From Planctomycetota bacterium (GTDB lineage Bacteria > Planctomycetota > Phycisphaerae > WQYP01), in the NCBI GenBank assembly GCA_021852225.1, contig JAJZOA010000187.1, forward strand, positions 1 to 8,716: 8,716 nt of DNA. The letters run 5' to 3'. The position numbers and the translations under genes are program-made. Position 1 is the stretch's first letter. Every line of letters begins with the position of its first letter. Of the stretch, positions 1-6,277 are shown piece after piece. The notes beneath the pieces were generated by a model that was given only the letters and a program-made list of their open reading frames with translations, had not been told where the DNA came from and made no database searches.

Positions 1-186
1 CCGCGCCAATACTCCGGTGACAAACCCGCCCCCCTCAATCGCAACATTCGACCATGTGGCAGCCGTCGCTGCGGAAAGCATGATGCGTTCTTCCAGTTTT
101 TCGAAAACTGGTCCCTGTCGAGTCGATGCTTTGATCTTTTTTACCCCGTTTGCCCCGCCCGACCGCCGATTCCACCAAGCCGCCAT
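1..186 (-). CDS. N-terminus of exported LEPR-XLL protein, probable GH74-like beta-propeller (partial, runs off left edge)
   Basis: This is the first 62 codons of a minus-strand gene that continues beyond the window; the frame is open to base 1. The start ATG (186-184) is preceded by a good Shine-Dalgarno GGAGG, 5 nt upstream. The N-terminus is basic (NRRSGG, VKKIK) and contains FEKLEERIMLSA at residues 28-39. That matches the LEPR-XLL signature (LEPR followed by a hydrophobic LLSA-like end), an N-terminal motif of large exported proteins, common in Planctomycetota. The mature part begins with TWSNVAIEGGGFVTGV (residues 44-59). It resembles the first strand of GH74 xyloglucanases and related sortilin/BNR propellers (W-x-N-V-x-I-G-G-G-G-[FY]-V-x-G). 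Secretion signal and coding status are well supported. The GH74 assignment rests on one short motif and could instead be another BNR-repeat protein. The first 17 bases also occur inverted at 537-553. Confidence 0.78.
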   Translation of the reverse strand, partial: MAAWWNRRSGGANGVKKIKASTRQGPVFEKLEERIMLSAATAATWSNVAIEGGGFVTGVLAR

Positions 187-207
187 AGAAACCTCCGCGA
201 TGAAAAA

Positions 208-238
208 ATGATACGCCGTTGATCAGAGGTTAAGTCAA
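208..238 (-). promoter_or_regulatory. Possible sigma-70-like promoter of the LEPR-XLL gene
   Basis: Read on the minus strand, TTGACT (238-233) and TATCAT (213-208) each match the -35 and -10 consensus at five of six positions. The spacer is 19 nt, longer than ideal. A transcript starting about 7 nt downstream would have a leader of roughly 15-20 nt holding the GGAGG Shine-Dalgarno site, which fits the ATG at 186. This is inference from consensus matching only. Confidence 0.35.
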
Positions 239-379
239 TCATGAACTGTAGGCCACTGTGCTGGGCGCAAAAATATATATGATAAGCGCAACAAGAAAAA
301 CCGGTTCATGAATCAGCCGCCGCCGTCGGAAAATCCGTATGCCATGCCGGTCGCGCGGCCATCAGCGCGGTTGACACCT

Positions 380-412
380 TTGGCCGGGCCACGCCCCGGC
401 CAACTGTTGGCC
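380..412. repeat. Overlapping inverted repeats (mutually exclusive hairpins)
   Basis: TTGGCCGGG (380-388) is perfectly complementary to CCCGGCCAA (395-403), with a 6-nt loop. The same central segment also forms a near-perfect palindrome with what follows: GGCCAAC (398-404), one base, GTTGGCC (406-412). As RNA the second option would be a GGCCA/TGGCC stem with a 5-nt loop. The two folds share the middle arm and cannot form together. No T-run follows, so neither looks like an intrinsic terminator. It could be a leader-RNA switch or a binding site for a dimeric regulator. Confidence 0.5.
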
Positions 413-536
413 TGTTATTATGCGGACTCTTTTACACGTGGACTAATCGCGGAAATCAGTACGAACTGGAAATTGGAGAATGCGTGCGGAAGCCAATGAA
501 CGATGGGCGTAATTTTCCGGTAATCGGGGGACTGTT

Positions 537-553
537 CCGGAGTATTGGCGCGG
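537..553. repeat. 17-nt perfect inverted copy of bases 1-17
   Basis: CCGGAGTATTGGCGCGG at 537-553 is the exact reverse complement of bases 1-17, which code for the last residues visible of the left-edge gene (TGVLAR). A perfect 17-nt match within 8.7 kb is unlikely by chance. Weaker similarity seems to extend a few dozen bases upstream on the matching strand, around a G-rich run at 526-531, which would fit a decayed duplicate of part of the GH74-like gene. That extension is an eye alignment and uncertain. Confidence 0.6.
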
Positions 554-660
554 ATGCAAGACCTTTGCCGGTCAACCAAGGTTTTACTTTTCGCGCCGCT
601 GGTGGTACATTCCGTGACAATCCTGCCAGATGTGCGCGGCGTTTTTTTTTGGATATCCCG

Positions 661-1566
661 ATGGTTATGCGGAACGAAAACGGCAAATCCTATCGTCTGA
701 TCCTGTTGAGTTCAGTGTGTGCCTGGCTGGTGATTGCCTCCTGTGCAAGCACATCCTTTGCGGAAAATACAGCCGCCACCTCCTATCCGGGTCTGGCTAA
801 TCCGTGGAGAGATGTAAATTTATCTTTCAGTCGGCCCGGCCGAATTGCCCGCATCGCTGTCCGCCGGGGGCAGGTTGTCAAAGCGGGTGAATTGCTTGCC
901 GCGGAAAGCAATCAGCCGCAACTGCTTGCCCGCCGCCTGGCCCGGCTTAATGCACAAAGCACGCTGCGTATTCAGGCAGCCCAGGCTCAGCTTGCCCAGG
1001 ACCAGGTGGCGCTAAGCCGCACCCAATGGGCGGCGAAACAACAGGCGGCCACTCCGTTTGAAGTGCAGCGCGCGAAACTGCGGGTTGTCATCGACGGGTT
1101 AACGCTTAAACTTGCGGTTCTTAAACATCAGCACGACAAACTGACTCTGCAAGCCGCGGACCTGGCCGTCCAGCGGCGGGAAATAAAGGCGCCATTTAAC
1201 GGTCTGATTGAAGACCGATTTGTGGACATCGGCAAGTCGGTCAACGCTTTCAAAAAAGTTCTGGAAATTGTTCAGATTGATCGCCTGCGAGTGTTTGTTC
1301 CGGTTCCACTGCCCGCTGCGCTGCGGCTTAAACCTGGCCGCATCGCGATTGTCAATTCGCCGGGCGGAGGTGCCGCGCTCGGCAAGATTATCTGGATTGC
1401 CAGCGTGGCTGACTCCGCCAGCAATACACTGATGGTGCAGGTGCAGGTAAAAAACTCCGGTAATCTCCCCGCCGGACGGCAGGTAAGGGTTCGGTTTCCG
1501 ACCGGAGCCGCGGTGGGGGCCGCAGGCAAAGTTTCCGGGGCGCAAACCGGAGGGTCGCGGCCATGA
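661..1566 (+). CDS. HlyD/RND-type periplasmic adaptor (membrane fusion protein), probably a lipoprotein
   Basis: This is a 301-residue adaptor expected to bridge an inner-membrane transporter and a TolC channel. I chose ATG 661 (ATG 667 is equally possible) because a signal peptide follows at once: basic N-terminus, hydrophobic core (LILLSSVCAWLVIA) and then either a lipobox IASC (Cys28) or a signal peptidase I site after SFA (34). The frame stays open upstream to 484, but that start would bury the signal. Domains: first lipoyl half at about 52-82 (NLSFSRPGRIARIAV, RRGQVVKAGELLA), helical hairpin rich in Gln and Ala at 85-172, second lipoyl half at 173-205 (IKAPFNGLIEDRFVDIGKSV) and a beta-barrel at about 206-282. 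The C-terminal membrane-proximal domain of longer RND adaptors appears to be missing. The stop overlaps the next ATG (ATGA), so translation is probably coupled. The Shine-Dalgarno site is poor. Confidence 0.85.
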   Translation: MVMRNENGKSYRLILLSSVCAWLVIASCASTSFAENTAATSYPGLANPWRDVNLSFSRPGRIARIAVRRGQVVKAGELLAAESNQPQLLARRLARLNAQSTLRIQAAQAQLAQDQVALSRTQWAAKQQAATPFEVQRAKLRVVIDGLTLKLAVLKHQHDKLTLQAADLAVQRREIKAPFNGLIEDRFVDIGKSVNAFKKVLEIVQIDRLRVFVPVPLPAALRLKPGRIAIVNSPGGGAALGKIIWIASVADSASNTLMVQVQVKNSGNLPAGRQVRVRFPTGAAVGAAGKVSGAQTGGSRP

Positions 1567-3026
1567 ATGTGGAGACGCCCCCATCCGATGGGCCGGTTCA
1601 ATCGTTTATTCCTGTTCCCAAAAAGCTTTGGCAAGACCAGCAAATGCGACTCGGAATGGTCAGCGCGCGGCTGCATCAACTAAATTTCGCGGTCACTTTC
1701 GCCGCACAAACCGCGTCGCTGGATCGCTTCATGGCACTGGCCATGGCTATCTGCAATAACCTGTCGGTCCATTTCAAGGCCACGCGCGTATCGATAGGCA
1801 TTCTGCGCGGTGGCACCATTCATCTTGTTGCCATGAGTCAGACCGAAAAAATTCTCCGCAAAATGCGCCTCGTGCGCGATCTTGAAGAGGCCATGGAAGA
1901 ATGTTTTGATCAGGACGCGGATATTCTCTATCCAGCGCCAACTGCGGGAAATGTCATCACCCGCTGCACCGCCCGTCTGGTTTCCTGCCATGGCGACGGC
2001 ATTGTGCTGTCGCTTCCTTTGCGGCGCGATGGTGCGGCGGCGGTTCTGCTGCTGGAATTTGAGCCGGGGCGCTCGGTCTCGCCGACGGACATTGCGTCTC
2101 TGCGTGCCGCCGCGGATCTGCTCGCTCCCCGCCTGCTGGATCTGCACGCCCATGATCGCTGGCTGGGGGCTCGCATGGTTCATGACTGGCGCAGCCATCT
2201 GGCGACACTGGTGGGGCCGACACATACCTGGATTAAGGCGCTGGCCGTGGTGGTGAGCCTGTTTCTGGCCTGGGCGTTTTTCGCGCGCGGCACGTTTCAT
2301 ATTATCGCCCGCTTTACGCTTGAACCTGTTCGGCAGGCGCAGGTTGTCGCACCTTTTGACGGATATATTAAAAGCGTCCTGGTTCGTCCCGGAGACAAAG
2401 TGGTGGCCGGAAAAACCATTCTCGCCCGACTGCATACCGCCCGGCTGCGTGACGAGTTGGCCGCGGCGGAGGCTCAGTTTGCCGCCTACGCCAAACAATC
2501 GCAGGTTGCCAGAGCGCGTGGCAAAATCGCGGATATGCAAATCGCGGATGATTCCATGAATGGTGCGGCGGCAAAAATGCGCCTGTTGCGCGGACAGATT
2601 GCGCACGCGGCCATTACATCCCCGATATCGGGTCTGGTGCTTTCGGGTCATTTGCAGCGGCGCATCGGTGCCCCGGTGCATCTGGGGGATGTCCTGTTCC
2701 GCGTGGCACCCATTAAGCCGCTCGTCGCCCGGCTGGACGTTCTGGATGGCGATATTCTGTATGTAAAAACCGGCGAGATCGGCAACCTGGCGACCGCGTC
2801 CTATCCGGCCTACCGCATGCCGCTGAAAGTGTTGCATGTGAATCCACTGGCAATCGTCAAGCACAAGCGAAATGTCTTCCGCGTTCGCGCCCTGATTCAT
2901 CGACCGCCAAAATGGCTGCGGCCGGGAATGCAGGGTACCGCGCGGATCAACGCGGGACGTCGCCGCTACATATGGATATGGACCCGCGGCCTGATCAACT
3001 GGATACGCATGAAACTCTGGATTTAA
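1563..3026 (+). CDS. GAF-like domain fused to a membrane-anchored HlyD-type adaptor
   Basis: This is a 487-residue protein of unusual build. Residues about 40-195 read as a GAF-like cytoplasmic domain: a helix (LDRFMALAMAICNNL), an Arg-Val-Ser-Ile strand, and closing strands IVLSLPLRRDGAAAVLLLEF followed by a helix. A single membrane segment follows at about 224-241 (IKALAVVVSLFLAWAFFA). The periplasmic part holds lipoyl halves at 258-292 (VVAPFDGYIKSVLVRPGDKV) and 347-382 (ITSPISGLVLSG, GDVLFRV), only a short helical hairpin (293-346) and a beta-barrel to about 465 (RPGMQGTARI). The tail is aromatic and basic (WIWTRGLINWIRMKLWI). The start overlaps the previous stop, so it belongs to the same operon. 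I see no basis for naming a ligand of the GAF-like domain. The adaptor call is strong and the GAF call is moderate, made from fold pattern only. Confidence 0.82.
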   Translation: MNVETPPSDGPVQSFIPVPKKLWQDQQMRLGMVSARLHQLNFAVTFAAQTASLDRFMALAMAICNNLSVHFKATRVSIGILRGGTIHLVAMSQTEKILRKMRLVRDLEEAMEECFDQDADILYPAPTAGNVITRCTARLVSCHGDGIVLSLPLRRDGAAAVLLLEFEPGRSVSPTDIASLRAAADLLAPRLLDLHAHDRWLGARMVHDWRSHLATLVGPTHTWIKALAVVVSLFLAWAFFARGTFHIIARFTLEPVRQAQVVAPFDGYIKSVLVRPGDKVVAGKTILARLHTARLRDELAAAEAQFAAYAKQSQVARARGKIADMQIADDSMNGAAAKMRLLRGQIAHAAITSPISGLVLSGHLQRRIGAPVHLGDVLFRVAPIKPLVARLDVLDGDILYVKTGEIGNLATASYPAYRMPLKVLHVNPLAIVKHKRNVFRVRALIHRPPKWLRPGMQGTARINAGRRRYIWIWTRGLINWIRMKLWI

Positions 3027-3079
3027 AATTGCTCAATATGGCTATCACACATTTTCATCTGAAACCTGGCGGGAAACGA

Positions 3080-4870
3080 ATGCGTCGTACGTTGGGCAGG
3101 CAAAGTATCCTGCGCGGTCTTTTGATGGCTGGTGCGTGCCTTTCGTTTACCGGATGTGCTTCGCCTTTTCGTCATCAGAGTGGCACGCCGGGAACCGCAT
3201 CGCTGGCTGACAGCATTTTAGTGCATCATCTTTTTGATGGACGCCTGCTGACGCGGCCTGCCACGATGCCAGTGGTCCAGGGCGTGCATGAACTGCTTCC
3301 GCGGTCTGCCGGTCGGCGCGCCGCGTCCCATGCCAGAATGGCCGTGGTGCCAGGTGGCACCAGTCGCCGTGGAGCCATGATTGGTCAGCCCGGATCGCCC
3401 GGGGTTTCCATGTCATTGGTGGGGGCGATTGCCGACGCATTGCGTCACAACCTGGCGATTAAGGTTGAATCCTACGCACCGGCGGTATCGCAAACCCAGA
3501 TAGTGGCCGCCGAGGCTGCATTTGATCCCACCTTCATTAGCCAAACGCAATATCAGCATCTGGACCAACCCACACCGTTTCCCCAGACGCTGGGCAGTTT
3601 TTCACCGGTGGGCATCAATAGTGAAGACCAGGTGAACAGCCAGATGGGAGTAAAAAAACTCCTTTCCGCGGGCGGTCAGGTGTCTGTGACTGGTTCGGAC
3701 AATTATCAGGATTTTCACAGTTCCGCCAGCCTGCCGCCGGACATTAATCCTTCGCATACAGCGGATATGGCGCTGGAACTTAAACAGCCGCTGTTACGTG
3801 GTTTCGGCGCATCGGTGAATCGCGCCCAAATTTATATAGCCCGGCGGAATCAGCAAATAGCGCTGTCCACGTTCCGGTCACGGGTTATAAAAACAGTTGC
3901 ACATGTAGAGATTACTTATTTGCGTCTTGGCCAGGCGGTCGCGGATATGCAATTTGAGCGCCGCCTGGTGGCGCAAGCACGCCATACGCTTCATCGCCTG
4001 CAAAGTCGCCGCCATATGGATGTCGATTCGGTGCAGGTGAATCAGGCTCGCGCCGCGGTCGACCTGGCCCGTTACAATGCGGCCTCCGCCGGGAAGCGGG
4101 TGGGGGACCTGTCCGAGGCGCTTAAAGCGCTATTAAACGATCCCTCCATTCCCGTTGGTCCAGGTCCCGATATTCTTCCCACCAGCGGCCCCGAGCCTGT
4201 GCCTTTTGTATTTGATCTGAATCAGGAAATAGCGGTCGCACTTGGTCAGCGCGGCATTATGCAGCGCGACCGGCTTGCCGTTGAAAAAGCCGGCATTCGC
4301 CGTCGTGTGGCTGAAAACGCGCTTCTGCCCAAAGCGGATCTGATCGCCGCCACGGATTCGGCGGGCCTGTCGCCGGATGGCAGTTTTTCCGGCGGATTTA
4401 ACCGCATGGTATCAGACCCGCACATCGGATTTTCTGTGGGGATGCAATTGGAAATTCCCATCGGAAATCGGGCTGCCCGTGCCCAGCTTACCCGCCGCAC
4501 CCTGCTGCGTCGCCAGTCTCTGACGCGAATGCTTGAAGATGCCCAGAACATCGCCCGCGATGTCGCCAGCGACTTGTTGAATCTTACCCAGGACTGGCGG
4601 CAGATTCGGCTGGCGAAACGACGCCGCATATCCGCCGCCGCCGTTCTGCACGGCTTAAAGGTGCAGGAGCTTTCAGGCCAGGCGCTGGATCCCACCTTTT
4701 TGCAGTTGGAGCTTAATGCCCAGCAGGACCTGGCCCAGGCTCGCATTGCCGACGTTCAGGCGCGCACGCAATACAGCACCGATATGGTTACGTTTGAGCG
4801 CGACAAAGGTACCCTGCTGGAATTTGACCGCGTCGCCATCAGCCCGGCGCCCCTTCCGGCGGGCCGGTAG
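3080..4870 (+). CDS. TolC-type outer-membrane efflux lipoprotein
   Basis: This is a 596-residue outer-membrane channel protein of the OEP/TolC family, expected to form a trimeric barrel and periplasmic tunnel for the export operon. I chose ATG 3080 because a short lipoprotein signal follows (MRRTLGRQ, hydrophobic LLMAGACLSF, then TGC with Cys26 as the lipidated residue) and GGCGGGA lies just upstream. ATG 3038 and an overlapping open frame from 2912 are alternatives. After a linker of about 85 residues, the first OEP repeat spans about 110-350 (helix SLVGAIADALRHNLAIKVE, strand ALELKQPLLRGFG). The second spans about 378-585 (EIAVALGQRG, strand VGMQLEIPIGNRAARAQL, and the helix ending LELNAQQDLAQARIADVQAR). 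The gene starts 53 bases after the GAF-adaptor gene and ends convergent with parA. Length is slightly above usual because of the N-terminal linker. Confidence 0.9.
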   Translation: MRRTLGRQSILRGLLMAGACLSFTGCASPFRHQSGTPGTASLADSILVHHLFDGRLLTRPATMPVVQGVHELLPRSAGRRAASHARMAVVPGGTSRRGAMIGQPGSPGVSMSLVGAIADALRHNLAIKVESYAPAVSQTQIVAAEAAFDPTFISQTQYQHLDQPTPFPQTLGSFSPVGINSEDQVNSQMGVKKLLSAGGQVSVTGSDNYQDFHSSASLPPDINPSHTADMALELKQPLLRGFGASVNRAQIYIARRNQQIALSTFRSRVIKTVAHVEITYLRLGQAVADMQFERRLVAQARHTLHRLQSRRHMDVDSVQVNQARAAVDLARYNAASAGKRVGDLSEALKALLNDPSIPVGPGPDILPTSGPEPVPFVFDLNQEIAVALGQRGIMQRDRLAVEKAGIRRRVAENALLPKADLIAATDSAGLSPDGSFSGGFNRMVSDPHIGFSVGMQLEIPIGNRAARAQLTRRTLLRRQSLTRMLEDAQNIARDVASDLLNLTQDWRQIRLAKRRRISAAAVLHGLKVQELSGQALDPTFLQLELNAQQDLAQARIADVQARTQYSTDMVTFERDKGTLLEFDRVAISPAPLPAGR

Positions 4871-4948
4871 GCAATCCGCATCCGGCGGTGAATTGGCGTC
4901 TGAAAATCGCGATGCGTTGTCGGAAAAGAAACTGGTTCTTACTGATTC

Positions 4949-5740
4949 TTAGCTGGTCATGTCCAGAATGTCCTGTACCAGAACGCCGTAGTCGCCGGCA
5001 CCGGCGCTGTTGGGGGCATAATCAAAAATGCTCTGGTTAAAGCTTGGAGCTTCCGCCAGTCTTATATTGCGGCGAATGTGCGTGCGGAACACGATGGCAT
5101 TGGACCAGGGCTTGCCCGTTCCCCGCGCATTGGCCAGAAACTGGTCTACCTCGCTGGTGACTTCGCCGGTCAGGCGGGGGGCCGGTTCGTATTGGCAGAA
5201 TAATATGCCGGAAATTCGCAAGGCGGGGTTGAGTTGTTCCTGAACCAGCGAACAGGTGTCCAGCAGGCGGGCCATTCCCTGGAGCGCCAGAAAATGCGCC
5301 TGCATCGGAATAATTACCTCTTGTGCCAGGCATAACGAATTAAGCGTCAACAGCCCCAGACTTGGCGGGCAGTCAATAATCAGAAAATCCGCATCCAGTT
5401 TGGCCGCACTTACCGCATTTCTAAGACGCAGTTCCCGTTCCGGTTCGTTGACCAGTTCCACCTCCGCGCCCGCGAGGTCCGCGGTGGAGGGCACCACCGA
5501 AAGATGGTCGTTTATGCGATAGGTTGCATCCGCAATGGTGCATTTTTGAACCAGCACGTCGTAAATGCTATGTTTTATCTTTTCGGGTTCAATTCCCAGA
5601 TGAAACGATAAATTCCCCTGGGGGTCCATATCCAGCAGAACCGTCTTTTTTCCCACGGCCGCCATGCCGGCGCCCAAATTGACCGCGGTGGTGGTTTTAC
5701 CCACGCCGCCTTTTTGATTAAATAGCGCAATGATTCTCAT
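4949..5740 (-). CDS. ParA/Soj-family ATPase
   Basis: This is a 263-residue P-loop ATPase of the Soj/ParA type, which binds nucleoid DNA in the ATP form and positions chromosomes, plasmids or other cargo, normally stimulated by a ParB partner. Visible motifs are the deviant Walker A QKGGVGKTTT (residues 9-18, with the family's signature Lys10), Walker A' DMDPQGN (37-43), Walker B FLIIDCPPSLG (119-129) and the C-terminal Soj block IRRNIRLAEAPSF (222-234), ending GAGDYGVL. ATG 5740 gives the usual N-terminus MRIIALFNQKGG. A TTG at 5776 would add 12 residues without support. Neither start has a clear Shine-Dalgarno site. No parB or parS site was found beside it, so it may be a chromosomal Soj whose ParB is elsewhere or an orphan ParA serving another cargo. 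The 3' end faces the TolC gene 78 bases away, with no clear terminator between. Confidence 0.93.
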   Translation of the reverse strand: MRIIALFNQKGGVGKTTTAVNLGAGMAAVGKKTVLLDMDPQGNLSFHLGIEPEKIKHSIYDVLVQKCTIADATYRINDHLSVVPSTADLAGAEVELVNEPERELRLRNAVSAAKLDADFLIIDCPPSLGLLTLNSLCLAQEVIIPMQAHFLALQGMARLLDTCSLVQEQLNPALRISGILFCQYEPAPRLTGEVTSEVDQFLANARGTGKPWSNAIVFRTHIRRNIRLAEAPSFNQSIFDYAPNSAGAGDYGVLVQDILDMTS

Positions 5741-5871
5741 GCTGCGGAGTTTACGCGGAACCAGGCGTTGCCTCAACCGGTCCGGACATTCACGCCCGCC
5801 GCCGCACTGGCCGCCCGCAATGCCCGGGCCATCCAGCTTTTGGGATAATTTTCATATTTGTGGCATCGGCC

Positions 5872-5905
5872 GGCCCGTATGCTGAATACGCGGCCCTTTT
5901 TTTTT
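5872..5905 (+). terminator. Intrinsic terminator on the plus strand
   Basis: GGCC (5872-5875) plus CGTAT (5876-5880) pair with ATACG (5886-5890) and GGCC (5892-5895), leaving one bulged C and a GCTGA loop. One base later comes an uninterrupted run of nine T (5897-5905). This is a textbook Rho-independent terminator for a plus-strand transcript, yet the nearest upstream gene, parA, is on the minus strand. Confidence 0.6.
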
Positions 5906-5986
5906 GCGGCTTTTTTTCCGCATAGACAACAGAGCCTCTGCACGTTGTGTAACCACAAGGCGGCTCGTTCGTTCTTACAATTAAGC

Positions 5987-6029
5987 ACACAGGCGCAAGC
6001 GTTTCAGATCGCTTTCCGCCGAGCTGTGT
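5987..6029. other. Interrupted stem-loop in intergenic region
   Basis: Three consecutive arms pair in order: ACACA (5987-5991) with TGTGT (6025-6029), GGCG (5992-5995) with CGCC (6017-6020), and AAGCG (5997-6001) with CGCTT (6010-6014). Small internal loops separate them and the terminal loop is TTTCAGAT. A further hairpin, CAGGC-ATTTAA-GCCTG, follows at 6031-6046. It could be part of a structured leader or small RNA on either strand. No known RNA family was recognised. Confidence 0.35.
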
Positions 6030-6277
6030 TCAGGCATTTAAGCCTGGTCGGTGGTAATCTGGTTTTGCCGTCAGGGCGGATTTGGCAATCGGCGGTCCGC
6101 GGCGGCGTTAATCCAGAAACCGGCGCACGGCATTGTAAACCTTGCGGCGGCCTGCCATGGGACGGGTCGTGAATTGTACGGGAAGTCATAAAGATATAAG
6201 GCCCCGGAATGCGGGTTGGATTACCATCCACATGACACCCGGCACCGGAAACTGAAATCAGCATTGGAATACGAATT

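Larger units (their letters stand above)
187..660. other. Divergent intergenic region between the LEPR-XLL gene and the export operon
   Basis: This 474-base spacer holds the possible minus-strand promoter, an AT-rich patch (about 270-285, with a TATGAT box and no clear -35), overlapping inverted repeats at 380-412 and a 17-nt inverted copy of the left window edge at 537-553. A 63-codon frame from ATG 308 to 499 begins with a proline-rich stretch containing ENPYAMP. Planctomycete membrane proteins often start with a similar NPY-x-x-P motif, but there is no ribosome-binding site and the rest resembles nothing I know; it may be a decayed gene or chance. The region must also contain the promoter of the export operon, which I could not place. 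Confidence 0.6.
5741..6277. other. Long divergent intergenic region upstream of parA and of the unknown membrane protein
   Basis: No convincing protein gene lies in these 537 bases; frames on both strands lack a ribosome-binding site and recognisable content. The left part holds a plus-strand terminator-like hairpin (5872-5905) and a second T-run (5911-5917) flanked by TGCGG/CCGCA. The middle holds three stem-loops: TTGTG/CACAA (5945-5958), a longer interrupted stem (5987-6029) and CAGGC/GCCTG (6031-6046). Promoters for parA (leftward) and the 6278 gene (rightward) must be here, but I could not place them with confidence. A TATAAG box at 6195-6200 lacks a good -35. Confidence 0.6.

Noticed and set aside
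93..111. 19-bp palindrome (CCAGTTTT / AAAACTGG with a 3-base centre)
   Set aside because: It lies inside the coding sequence of the LEPR-XLL motif, and an 8-bp arm match is expected about once by chance in a window this size.
484..660. Upstream extension of the first adaptor gene from 484
   Set aside because: The frame is open, but using it would place a typical signal peptide 60 residues inside the protein; starts at 661 or 667 are better.
1680..2900. Long minus-strand open frame (406 codons) across the GAF-adaptor gene
   Set aside because: Composition is rich in His, Arg, Gln and Gly with no domain, typical of an antisense shadow of a real gene on the other strand.
2912..3079. Upstream start of the TolC gene overlapping the GAF-adaptor gene
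   Set aside because: It would bury the lipoprotein signal peptide; ATG 3080 has both the signal and a G-rich ribosome-binding site.
4842..4864. GC-rich hairpin at the end of the TolC gene
   Set aside because: It is coding, has a mismatch in the stem and is not followed by a T-run, so it does not qualify as an intrinsic terminator.
4931..4950. Tandem 10-base repeat (ACTGGTTCTT / ACTGATTCTT)
   Set aside because: Only two imperfect units across the parA stop codon; no sign of function.
6108..6158. Minus-strand 16-residue ORF (MAGRRKVYNAVRRFLD)
   Set aside because: It looks protein-like but has no Shine-Dalgarno site and is too short to support.
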